Assembly: GCA_041648505.1 (NCBI GenBank) | Contig: JBAZOY010000029.1 | Location: 1 to 28,788, forward strand | Length of the DNA stretch: 28,788 nucleotides | Source: JBAZOY01 sp041648505 | GTDB lineage: Bacteria > Desulfobacterota > Syntrophia > Syntrophales > CG2-30-49-12 | Reading direction: 5' to 3' | In this document: one piece after another, positions 1 to 6,796 of the stretch | Layout: the number at the start of each line of letters is the position of its first letter | How positions within the stretch are numbered: position 1 is the first letter of the stretch | Made by a program: the position numbers and the translations under genes | Notes under the pieces: generated by a model | What the model was told of the DNA's origin: nothing | Database searches by the model: none | The model's input: only the letters and a program-made list of their open reading frames with translations

Positions 1-137
1 GATTTGAGTGGTTTGAATGCTATAGAATCAAGATAAAGCATAGAAATAATGCCTTCAAATCCTTTGTAACTCAGTGCTAATACGGCATGGCAAAATAAAT
101 GGAGTTAATCTTAACTGATTCCAACATGTTATAAAAT

Positions 138-713
138 TTATAATAGGTCATTCAACTTTTTCACGAAAGAAGGATTTTTTTGATTACGACTACCACTAAG
201 ATGTTCAATGTTACGATTTTTACCGTAAAAGATTAGTCCATTTTCTAAATGCATTTTGTAGTGACAACCTTTTGCAAACTTAATATCTGGGTGCAGACAT
301 TTCTTTTCATCACTACATTCATTATACCTTGAACAGCAACCGAAACTTTCTACCGATTCGTTCGTATAACATCGTTCGAAAACAACTTTGATATTATCTA
401 TTATCTGTATTGCTACACTTTCATCAAATGTTAATTTCCCCCAATAGACTTCAGAAGTTGTATATTTTACTTCGTTCTGCAATCCAAAAAGATCTATGTA
501 TTTTTTTGATAATTCCATCCTTGTTTCCTTATTCTTTGATTGCTTAACTCTTATCACAGCAGAATTGCACAACAAAATAGTTTCATAACCTTTATTAGGT
601 CTTAATTCATATCTTTTTATTGTGGGATCAAAGAAACTATTATCTTTTGCAAGTTCTTTAATGCAAACATTTACATGTCTTTCAATGTTAATTTTAAATT
701 CGTCAATATTCAT
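138..713 (-). CDS. Cysteine-rich protein of unknown function, partner of the exonuclease gene
   Basis: 191 residues. I do not recognise a named family. The N-terminal two thirds (about 1-115) look like a plain mixed alpha/beta domain. The C-terminal third carries a tight cysteine set, C126, C127, C133, C139 and C150, with H141 and H151 nearby. This could bind zinc or an iron-sulfur cluster. After it comes a conserved-looking stretch ending in FYGKNRN (162-168). From memory, similar cysteine-rich tails occur in Firmicutes proteins found with exonucleases; I could not check this. Its ATG at 711-713 lies inside the 3' end of the upstream exonuclease gene (11-bp overlap), so the two are probably translationally coupled and may work together. 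The gene is markedly AT-rich compared with the dcw genes, which suggests accessory DNA. Confidence 0.7.
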   Translation of the reverse strand: MNIDEFKINIERHVNVCIKELAKDNSFFDPTIKRYELRPNKGYETILLCNSAVIRVKQSKNKETRMELSKKYIDLFGLQNEVKYTTSEVYWGKLTFDESVAIQIIDNIKVVFERCYTNESVESFGCCSRYNECSDEKKCLHPDIKFAKGCHYKMHLENGLIFYGKNRNIEHLSGSRNQKNPSFVKKLNDLL

Positions 714-1671
714 TTTCTTGTTTCTCCTGAAATATCAGTCTTATAAATTCATTTTCATCTATAATCTCCAAATGTTGACCTTCTTCTATAAGTTCATTAG
801 CCCGTCTTGTCTTGCTGCTTTGCTTGTTATCGACGAACCTTGCAAAATCTTGTACGCCCATTACTAAGAAATTTGTGCTCTTATTAATGGTGTTCGATAC
901 AAAGCCGCCATTGCTTACTACTATTTGTGCTGCTGTTTGTCTTGTCATGCTAATCAATGTTCCTGTAAAAACTACATTTTTAGCACTGAATACCCCCTCA
1001 GCATTAATGCATTCTTTTGAAAGTTCAGTAAGTACAATTTTATCATACTTCCCTTTCCTTATTCCTGGATATGGGTTAGAAACAGAGCACGGACAATATG
1101 TGGAACAATTAAGGATCCCCATTTGTAAATCTATTTTTTTAGCCAAATCGCCAATGGAATCACAACCATGGTATTTACATGCATCAAGAAAGATCTGTCC
1201 ACAAATTCTTGCATCATCGTGGGCATCATGATGATTAAATATGTACCCAAGATAGTTTCCGATATTTTTCAATGTATAATTTATTTGCTTATCCCAAGTT
1301 TTTCTTGCGACACTACAAGTGCATACAAATTCAATACTTGGATAATCCAAGTTATAGCAATCTAACAATTGCCGTAAAACGCTAATATCAAAACTTGCAT
1401 TGTGGGCAACCAATATTCTGTTATTTATAAGGTGGTAAATTTCATCCCATATCTTGTTAAATTCCGGTTTACCGATAATGTCGGGCTCTTTTATGCCATG
1501 AATTTGTACGTTATATGGATTGAAATAATTTAGATGTGGGGGAGGGCAAACTATCCATTCAAGCTCATTGGTAATCTTACCATCTTCAAACAAAATCAAT
1601 GCCACAGCACAGACGCTTGCACGTTTCTCATTTGCTGTTTCAAAGTCAATCGAAACGAAATCTATTGCCAT
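703..1671 (-). CDS. DnaQ-like 3'-5' exonuclease with C-terminal BRCT domain
   Basis: 322 residues. A DEDDh exonuclease domain spans about 3-165. Exo I is DFET (D9, E11), Exo II is HNASFD (90-95, D95), and the Exo III histidine/aspartate pair is H148 and D153 in HDAHDDAR. A cysteine cluster at 189-195 (CSTYCPC) sits in the linker and may bind metal. Residues 229-315 form a BRCT domain (VVFTGTL, then NGG and a Lys/Ser-rich turn), as in DNA ligase and DNA polymerase III epsilon-like proteins. Exonucleases of this class remove nucleotides from DNA or RNA 3' ends; the BRCT domain usually binds DNA ends or partner proteins. The substrate here is unknown. The ATG is preceded by a strong GGGGGAGGT ribosome site. 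It is the first gene of a two-gene operon with the cysteine-rich protein. Confidence 0.85.
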   Translation of the reverse strand: MAIDFVSIDFETANEKRASVCAVALILFEDGKITNELEWIVCPPPHLNYFNPYNVQIHGIKEPDIIGKPEFNKIWDEIYHLINNRILVAHNASFDISVLRQLLDCYNLDYPSIEFVCTCSVARKTWDKQINYTLKNIGNYLGYIFNHHDAHDDARICGQIFLDACKYHGCDSIGDLAKKIDLQMGILNCSTYCPCSVSNPYPGIRKGKYDKIVLTELSKECINAEGVFSAKNVVFTGTLISMTRQTAAQIVVSNGGFVSNTINKSTNFLVMGVQDFARFVDNKQSSKTRRANELIEEGQHLEIIDENEFIRLIFQEKQENEY

Positions 1672-2037
1672 ATTACCTCCCCCACCAATAAGTATCTTAG
1701 TAGAGTAGGGCGGTTATCCAGATACAGCCGATCTAGGTTTGTTTTGCCCCCGTTTGGTGCCTAGTTTCCCTTTAGCACCACACTATTTCAATCATTATAT
1801 AATGTAATATCGCATAGTTCCTAAAATCAGTCAATCATTGACTTCAGGAAGTAATGACTTGTGGTTTTCTTTACACCGGCTGTCAATAATACTTCGTCTT
1901 ATGACAATGACAATTTAATTTACCGACACTCTCTCGCGGCTTTAAAAATGGATGTGAATCCAAACTTGTTTGGCATCGGCGGTGAAGCGCTTGATATGTG
2001 CTTATATTGCTTAGAAGATTACGTAATCTACTGTTTA
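1672..2037. other. Intergenic region between the exonuclease gene and the methyltransferase gene
   Basis: About 366 bases with no convincing gene. It holds the candidate promoter and palindrome of the exonuclease operon. Near its right end, just past the methyltransferase stop, is a 14-base palindrome at 2016-2029 (AGATTACGTAATCT). The palindrome has no T-run, so it is not a clear terminator. An open frame crosses 1861-2037 on the + strand, but its only long part is antisense to the methyltransferase. Confidence 0.5.
1806..1834 (-). promoter_or_regulatory. Candidate sigma70 promoter for the exonuclease operon, with a palindrome at the start site
   Basis: Read on the minus strand, TTGACT (1829-1834), a 17-base spacer and GATATT (1806-1811) face the exonuclease gene. 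Immediately downstream, at 1793-1804, lies the perfect 12-base palindrome CATTATATAATG. It would cover the transcription start and could be an operator. Both are predictions from sequence only. Confidence 0.35.
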
Positions 2038-3180
2038 TCAATACAGGTCATATTTTACCAATCGACCGTCAAGACCACCATTGAAAAGTTGTTTTTTCCA
2101 CGATGTCTTCAAACCGACATTCTTTATATATTTGCGGTCACCAAAGTAAATATAGGCGGTCGAACCATTACAGCGTTGCTTGAGAAAATCACCCAAATTT
2201 TTATAAAAACTGCCAAGATCCAGGTTTTTACCCATTCTGATCCCGTAAGGGGGGTTGCAGACAATTACTTTTCCTTCGATTTGCTCGATATCAAAAACAT
2301 CTTTTTGTTCGATTTTAATGACATTCTTCTTGTCAATCACAGAGCAATTTTCTGTCGCGAATTTGGTGGCTTCAAAATCAATATCACTTCCGGCAATGAT
2401 ATTAGGTGGTAGTTGTATTATTTTTTCCAGTCCTTCTGCTTTAATCTGTTCCCAGAGTGAATTATCGAAATCAGGCAGCGCTTCGAACCCGAATTTCTCG
2501 CGTAAAAATGCGGAAGGAATCCGGGATGCGTGCATGAATGCCTCACAAAGCAATGTTCCTGAGCCGCAGAGTGGATCGTACAATGGAACATGACCATCCC
2601 ATCCTGAGTGTTTTATGATAGCTGCCGCTAATGTCTCAATCATAGGTGCTTCTACGCTATTCTTGCGGTATCCGCGTCTGTGGAGAGAACCTCCGGATGT
2701 ATCAATACTGATCGTAGCTTTATTGTTTTCAATATGCAGGTTTAACCAGACATCAGGGTTTCTTGAGTCAATTGAAGGACGTATGCCGCCGGTAAGTTCC
2801 CGGAAGTAATCAACAACCGCGTCTTTCAAACGAAGAGCGGCAAATTTTGAGTGATTAATAGTGCTGTTGGATACTGATGCAAAAACAGCAAAAGTTTTGG
2901 AAGTATCTAAAAAATCTTCCCAGTGGATCTCTAACGATTTATCATATAAATATTTATCGGAATGACAATTAAATGATATCAATGGTGCAAGAACACGGTT
3001 AATCAGGCGGGAATGATAATTAATTGAGTATAGCACTTTTCGATTTGCAGTGAAATACAGACCACGGTAAACTGGAGATATTTCCAACGCTCCCAGGGAG
3101 CCAAGTTCTTCTTCTGCAATATCCTTTATATCATCTGATACAAGTGCAAAATAACGTTTTGTTCTCTGGTAGTTGTACAT
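2038..3180 (-). CDS. rlmL: THUMP-domain class I SAM-dependent RNA methyltransferase, RlmL type
   Basis: 380 residues from the chosen ATG. The N-terminal region (about 8-155) fits a ferredoxin-like plus THUMP RNA-binding module. The C-terminal half is a Rossmann methyltransferase with SAM motif I DPLCGSGT (202-209) and the NPPYG catalytic motif (309-313) typical of N2-guanine or N6-adenine methylation. E. coli RlmL methylates G2445 of 23S rRNA and is fused to an RlmK domain. This protein has only the RlmL half, the common single-domain form in many bacteria, so the exact target nucleotide is inferred. A TTG at 3207 in frame would add nine residues, but those are unlike the family and have no ribosome site. 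The ATG at 3178-3180 begins directly before the conserved start of the fold. The gene is transcribed away from the dcw cluster. Confidence 0.8.
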   Translation of the reverse strand: MYNYQRTKRYFALVSDDIKDIAEEELGSLGALEISPVYRGLYFTANRKVLYSINYHSRLINRVLAPLISFNCHSDKYLYDKSLEIHWEDFLDTSKTFAVFASVSNSTINHSKFAALRLKDAVVDYFRELTGGIRPSIDSRNPDVWLNLHIENNKATISIDTSGGSLHRRGYRKNSVEAPMIETLAAAIIKHSGWDGHVPLYDPLCGSGTLLCEAFMHASRIPSAFLREKFGFEALPDFDNSLWEQIKAEGLEKIIQLPPNIIAGSDIDFEATKFATENCSVIDKKNVIKIEQKDVFDIEQIEGKVIVCNPPYGIRMGKNLDLGSFYKNLGDFLKQRCNGSTAYIYFGDRKYIKNVGLKTSWKKQLFNGGLDGRLVKYDLY

Positions 3181-3487
3181 CGCGAAGTCCAATAATTTTA
3201 GCCTCAAGAAGATAATGAGTTACATACAAACACGCCGGAAAGAATAGTCGGTATAAAATTTTCGGGGGAAATTTCCCGGACATTCTTCATTCTTATATAA
3301 CGGGAGCCATAACCTGCTGATATGAAGCGAAGATTAAAGGCCTTACGTACTGGTATCAGTGGCTTCATTAGATCCGGCGTATAAGAGTTTTTACGCTGGT
3401 GCGCCGTAGAAATATTTATATGATATATGGGGAAAATTTGCAAACTGCCAAACTACCACGAATCTTTGTCAAGAGATCAATATTTTG

Positions 3488-3516
3488 TTGTATATATTCT
3501 GCAATCAGATTATAAT
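3488..3516 (+). promoter_or_regulatory. Candidate promoter reading toward adk
   Basis: TTGTAT (3488-3493), a 17-base spacer and a perfect TATAAT (3511-3516). The -35 box matches the consensus at only three positions. If used, it would give adk a leader of roughly 250 bases that includes the inverted repeat at 3590-3640. Confidence 0.35.
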
Positions 3517-3589
3517 GCGCCCCCAAGTGTCCCCCGTATATAGGTAAAATCTTTTCTTTTTATCCTTAACCGGAGGGTGCCTTATTTTA

Positions 3590-3640
3590 CCTGAAAATCC
3601 CATTTCCCCTTTTCCGATTACAAAGGGGGAGGAGGATTTA
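3590..3640. repeat. Imperfect palindromic intergenic repeat (REP-like)
   Basis: The left arm AAATCCCATTTCCCCTTT is mirrored by the right arm AAAGGGGGAGGAGGATTT around a short centre near 3613-3621. The inner stem CCCCTTT/AAAGGGG is perfect. C-run/G-run palindromes of this style are common between genes in deltaproteobacterial genomes. Membership in a repeat family is inferred, because only one copy is in the window. Confidence 0.4.
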
Positions 3641-3772
3641 CGCTATCCTTTGTGTTGGCATGCGGGATGCGAGGTCGCATAAATTTTTCAAATGTGACTA
3701 TGTTGGGCTGATATAAAGGTTCTAATTAAAATTTATAGTTGTTCAATTATTTTTACGAAAGGAGTTTGAAGG

Positions 3773-4447
3773 GTGAATGTATTAATTTTCGGACCTAACG
3801 GGAGTGGCAAAGGTACACAGGGAGCGATTGTACAGAAAAAGTATGGTATGCCCCATATAGAAACAGGCGTGATCTTCAGGGATAATATCTCCAAAGGGAC
3901 TGATCTGGGGAAGAAAGCAAAGACCTATATTGACCAGGGAGAACTGGTCCCCGATGATATCACTGTTCCCATGATTTTAAACCGCCTCAAAGAAGATGAC
4001 TGCAAAAAGGGATGGCTTCTAGATGGCTTTCCACGAAATTTGCCCCAGGCGGAGGCTCTCTCTAAGGCCCTCGAAAAAGAGGGGATGAAGCTTGACTATG
4101 TAATTGAGATTGTTCTCGACAGAGATACCTCCAAGAAACGAATTATGGGAAGAAGACTGTGTGCCGGTGATAACAATCATCCCAATAATATCTATATTGA
4201 TGCCATTAAGCCGGCCGAGAAGGATGGAAAGGTGGTATGCCGGGTTTGTGGTTGTGAGAAGCTTTCGACCCGTGCTGATGATCAGGATGAGGGCGCTATT
4301 GATAAGAGGCACGGTATCTACTACTGTACAAAAACAGGGACGATGGCGGCGGTAAATTACTTCAAAGAAAGGGTAAAGGTAATCGGGGTGGATGGTCTTC
4401 CGGGTGTCAAGGAAGTCTCCGAGGATCTTCTCCGAAAATTAGTGTAG
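3773..4447 (+). CDS. adk: Adenylate kinase with an atypical metal-type LID
   Basis: 224 residues, the long-LID size class. It interconverts ATP + AMP and 2 ADP in the cytoplasm. The P-loop is GPNGSGKGT (7-15), the AMP-site motif is DGFPR (84-88), and the LID arginines lie around GRR (126-128) and TRADDQDE (166-173). In zinc LIDs the usual pattern is two C-x2-C pairs. Here the second pair is kept (C156, C159, plus C161), but the first is C130 followed by H136 and a longer insert. The start is GTG, behind AAAGGAG about ten bases upstream. It stands alone and not in the secY-adk ribosomal context, so a second adk copy elsewhere is possible. A hairpin follows the stop. Confidence 0.9.
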   Translation: MNVLIFGPNGSGKGTQGAIVQKKYGMPHIETGVIFRDNISKGTDLGKKAKTYIDQGELVPDDITVPMILNRLKEDDCKKGWLLDGFPRNLPQAEALSKALEKEGMKLDYVIEIVLDRDTSKKRIMGRRLCAGDNNHPNNIYIDAIKPAEKDGKVVCRVCGCEKLSTRADDQDEGAIDKRHGIYYCTKTGTMAAVNYFKERVKVIGVDGLPGVKEVSEDLLRKLV

Positions 4448-4766
4448 TATTTATATGGTACGCTCTTAACCCAGCCTCTTCCTCCATGTCCTTGGATGAA
4501 GAGGCTGCTTGCTTCTTGAGTCTTATGCTTTTTTTCAACTGTTAATTGATAGTAATTGTATTAATATGAATGATGTTTTCCGGACTGATCCGGCCGGATG
4601 CTGCTCGAAAAAGCGCTTACGCCGCATTGATAATATTTATGGGGCAGGTAGATTCCGATTTCTTTTTCAGGCAGGCCATGAGCGGCGAGGAGAAGAACCA
4701 TGGCGCTTATAACATCGTAATACGGTGAAGTATATTTGCTGTTGATTGTCTCAAAAGGAATTGATA
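4448..4766. other. Spacer between adk and ruvX
   Basis: 319 bases. The first part holds the hairpin after adk. The rest has no supported gene. A minus-strand frame at 4561-4701 (46 codons) has a protein-like composition but no ribosome site, and it continues open into ruvX. It may be a decayed gene fragment or chance. The ruvX ribosome site AAAGGA lies at the right end (4754-4759). Confidence 0.4.
4472..4507 (+). terminator. Strong hairpin after adk, possible terminator
   Basis: CAGCCTCTTC (4472-4481) pairs perfectly with GAAGAGGCTG (4498-4507), and TCCA/TGGA extends the stem inside after one mismatch. The following bases are only moderately T-rich (CTTGCTTCTT), with a seven-T run about 20 bases further on. 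Termination is therefore likely but may be partial. Confidence 0.45.
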
Positions 4767-5183
4767 ATGAGGATATTGGGTCTTGATTACGGCAGTAAGA
4801 GAATTGGTGTTGCTATTTGTGATGAGTTAGGCATTATCGCCCAGGCCCTTGGTACCATTACGAGAAAGAATCGAAGGCAGGACTTGCAGGCAATAGATGA
4901 ATTTATTAAAAAGTACGATGTTGAAAAAATCGTTATCGGTTACCCGATAAGGCTCGACGGGACCGAGGGGATTCAGTGTGAAAAAACTAATCAATTTATT
5001 AAGATACTTGAATCCAATTTTCCCCTTCCTGTGATCAGATGGGAAGAAGCCCTGACTACAAAGGACGCGGAAAGCATCCTTATAGAGACTAATACGCGCA
5101 GGAAAAAGAGAAAAAATGTGGTGGATAAAATCGCTGCCGGCCTAATCCTTCAGGGGTACCTGAATTCTCTGAACCCTTCTTAA
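4767..5183 (+). CDS. ruvX: Putative pre-16S rRNA nuclease RuvX/YqgF
   Basis: 138 residues, the normal length of this family. It has the RNase H-like (RuvC-like) fold. The first catalytic Asp lies in LDYGSKRIG (D7), a conserved Glu lies in RWEEALTT, and the C-terminal Asp is in VVDKIAAGLIL. Family members trim the 5' end of 16S rRNA precursors; a role at Holliday junctions was proposed earlier. I chose the ATG at 4767, 7 bases after AAAGGA, over an in-frame TTG at 4746. MRILGLDYG is the usual N-terminus. The next gene, mltG, starts 43 bases on and probably shares the transcript; the ruvX-mltG pairing is common. Confidence 0.9.
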   Translation: MRILGLDYGSKRIGVAICDELGIIAQALGTITRKNRRQDLQAIDEFIKKYDVEKIVIGYPIRLDGTEGIQCEKTNQFIKILESNFPLPVIRWEEALTTKDAESILIETNTRRKKRKNVVDKIAAGLILQGYLNSLNPS

Positions 5184-5226
5184 ATGGCCGGCCTGTTTGA
5201 CTCGAAATAAAGGAAATGTTTGTGAG

Positions 5227-6243
5227 ATGCTAAGATCGGTAAAGAGATATAATATATTATTAACCGTCATGATACTCATGGTTTCCGTTTTTTCATGGCT
5301 CTCTTTCCGTTACTATGCTGCAGCTCCGTTAGACAATCAAAATAAAACCTCCATGGTCAATATCCCGAGAGGAACCGGTTTCTTTGAAGTTGCCGATATT
5401 CTTTATAAGGCAGGAATGATAAAGGATAGGCCATTTTTTTATCTACTGGCCGTATTAAAAAATGCCCCCAAATGTATCAAGGCAGGGGAATATGAATTTT
5501 TAAGCTCCATGTCTCCCACAGAGATCATAGATAAACTTGTCAGAGGTGACGTTAAAAAATCCGGTGTCCTTATTCCTGAAGACCTTACACTGCGAGAAAT
5601 TGTTGCCCGCCTGGTTTCTAAGGGACTTGTTAATGGGGATGAGTTTATGGTACTTGCGGGAGATCCATCGTTTCTTGATACTTTGGGTATAGAGGGGCCC
5701 AGCGTGGAGGGATATTTATATCCCGATACGTATTGGTTTACCCAAACTATGGGGGCAAGGAAGATCATCGAGATCATGGTGAATCAATTCTGGAAAAAGC
5801 TTACCCCGGAGATGATAAGCAGGGCAGAAAAATTAGGATTGACAGTATCGGAATTTGTTACGTTCGCTTCCATAGTCGGAAAGGAATCGGGGTCTAAAGA
5901 GGAAAAATCCCTGATATCCGCCGTTTTTCACAACCGCTTGAAAAGGAACATGAAGTTGCAGAGTGATCCTACAGCAGTCTATAACTGCGGGAATTTTAAC
6001 GGAAATATTACAAGAGCTGACTTAAGAAGAGATACACCTTATAATACATACAGGATAGATGGCCTGCCGCCCAGTCCTATCGCTAATCCCGGCTTCGATT
6101 CGTTATATGCGGTCGTTTATCCTGCAAACGTTGACTATCTTTATTTTGTATCCCAAAATGATGGTTCCCACCATTTTTCATCCAGCCTTTCCGCTCACAA
6201 TCGGGCGGTCTTAGAATATCGAAATAAAATGAAAAAAAAGTAA
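5227..6243 (+). CDS. mltG: Endolytic murein transglycosylase MltG (YceG family)
   Basis: 338 residues. One N-terminal membrane helix (about 9-29) anchors it to the inner membrane with the body in the periplasm. A small LysM-like region (about 44-110) precedes the YceG catalytic domain. The signature EGYLYPDTYWF is at 161-171, the catalytic Glu is E220 in VGKESG, and LQSDPTAVY is at 244-252. MltG cuts nascent glycan strands and is thought to set strand length during synthesis, which fits its position before the cell wall cluster. An in-frame TTG lies 30 bases upstream. I preferred the ATG at 5227 because AAAGGAA lies 11-12 bases before it and because it places the positively charged start just ahead of the membrane helix. 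The A-rich 3' end leads directly into the mraZ promoter. Confidence 0.9.
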   Translation: MLRSVKRYNILLTVMILMVSVFSWLSFRYYAAAPLDNQNKTSMVNIPRGTGFFEVADILYKAGMIKDRPFFYLLAVLKNAPKCIKAGEYEFLSSMSPTEIIDKLVRGDVKKSGVLIPEDLTLREIVARLVSKGLVNGDEFMVLAGDPSFLDTLGIEGPSVEGYLYPDTYWFTQTMGARKIIEIMVNQFWKKLTPEMISRAEKLGLTVSEFVTFASIVGKESGSKEEKSLISAVFHNRLKRNMKLQSDPTAVYNCGNFNGNITRADLRRDTPYNTYRIDGLPPSPIANPGFDSLYAVVYPANVDYLYFVSQNDGSHHFSSSLSAHNRAVLEYRNKMKKK

Positions 6244-6252
6244 AATTTTTTC

Positions 6253-6281
6253 TTGACAAGCCATTATTTCGTCTTTATAGT
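6253..6281 (+). promoter_or_regulatory. Strong sigma70 promoter of the dcw cluster (PmraZ)
   Basis: Consensus TTGACA (6253-6258), a 17-base spacer and TATAGT (6276-6281). A-tracts and T-tracts lie directly upstream (6230-6252), an UP-element-like context. Predicted transcription starts near 6288, within the MraZ operator repeats. It is the best promoter visible in the window and the only obvious one in front of the cluster. Confidence 0.8.
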
Positions 6282-6288
6282 TGGCTCA

Positions 6289-6313
6289 GTGGAGCAAAGT
6301 GGATTGTTGTGGA
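6289..6313 (+). promoter_or_regulatory. Probable MraZ operator: three GTGGA repeats at 10-bp spacing
   Basis: GTGGA occurs at 6289-6293, 6299-6303 and 6309-6313, each repeat 10 bases after the last. A related GTTGG lies at 6280-6284. E. coli MraZ binds three TGGGN repeats separated by 5 bases, with the same 10-bp phase, to repress its own operon. Here the repeats cover the start of transcription, and the third overlaps the mraZ ribosome site GGAGG. Assignment to MraZ is by position and periodicity. Confidence 0.7.
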
Positions 6314-6326
6314 GGAAATCTTCCAA

Positions 6327-6773
6327 ATGTCTGTCTTCAGGGGCCAATATTATCACGGTATAGATGCCAAGGGGAGGATCATTTTCCCTGCGAAACTGCG
6401 CGAGGTCTTTGCGGATAAGGATGATAACAGACTGGTCATCACAAACTGGGACGGTTATCTAATGGCTTTTCCCTATGAAGAATGGAGGGGAATAGAGGAG
6501 AAGGTTGGTCACTATTCTCTCTTACGAAAAGAGGTCAGAGATTTTCAGCGCTTTTTCATGTCAGGTGCCGTTGACTGTTCTCTTGACAGCCAGGGAAGAG
6601 TTCTAATCCCGTCCAATTTGAGGGAATACGCAAAGCTCGGAAAAGATATCGTCCTGGCAGGTATGATCAGGGTGATCGAGATATGGAACAGAGAGCGTTT
6701 CGAGGAAGCGATGAAAAGAACCGGTGAAGATACTGACAGTTTCGGTAAGTTCATGGCTGATTTAGGAATATAA
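6327..6773 (+). CDS. mraZ: Transcriptional regulator MraZ
   Basis: 148 residues, the usual length. Two AbrB/MazE-like swapped-hairpin DNA-binding repeats are visible, with cores DAKGRIIFPAKLR (13-25) and DSQGRVLIPSNLR (87-99). The protein forms ring-shaped oligomers and represses the dcw operon by binding repeats in front of its own gene. I chose the ATG at 6327, giving MSVFRGQYYHG, with GGAGG (6311-6315) upstream. An in-frame GTG at 6309 would add six unrelated residues and would lie in the third operator repeat. It is the first gene of the long + strand transcription unit. Confidence 0.93.
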   Translation: MSVFRGQYYHGIDAKGRIIFPAKLREVFADKDDNRLVITNWDGYLMAFPYEEWRGIEEKVGHYSLLRKEVRDFQRFFMSGAVDCSLDSQGRVLIPSNLREYAKLGKDIVLAGMIRVIEIWNRERFEEAMKRTGEDTDSFGKFMADLGI

Positions 6774-6796
6774 TCGCTATCGCTGGTAAGTGATCT

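Larger units (their letters stand above)
3181..3772. other. Divergent spacer between the methyltransferase gene and adk
   Basis: 592 bases without a supported gene. It contains a 12-base palindrome GGGAAATTTCCC at 3266-3277, a candidate + strand promoter at 3488-3516, an imperfect inverted repeat at about 3590-3640, and the adk ribosome site AAAGGAG near 3760. A 79-codon minus-strand frame (3204-3443) starts with TTG, has no ribosome site and resembles no family I know. No structured RNA that I recognise is visible. Confidence 0.5.

Noticed and set aside
2016..2029. AGATTACGTAATCT palindrome as the methyltransferase terminator
   Set aside because: No loop and no following T-run; kept only as a note in the intergenic entry.
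1861..2412. 183-codon + strand frame
   Set aside because: Most of it is antisense to the well-supported methyltransferase gene; the free 5' part resembles no known family and has no ribosome site.
3266..3277. GGGAAATTTCCC palindrome as a terminator or operator
   Set aside because: No T-run on either strand and no promoter close enough to assign it a role.
3204..3443. 79-codon minus-strand frame upstream of the methyltransferase gene
   Set aside because: TTG start, no ribosome site, no recognisable domain; more likely leader or spacer.
4509..4712. 67-codon + strand frame in the adk-ruvX spacer
   Set aside because: Non-ATG start in the tail of a hairpin, Arg-rich shadow-like sequence, no ribosome site.
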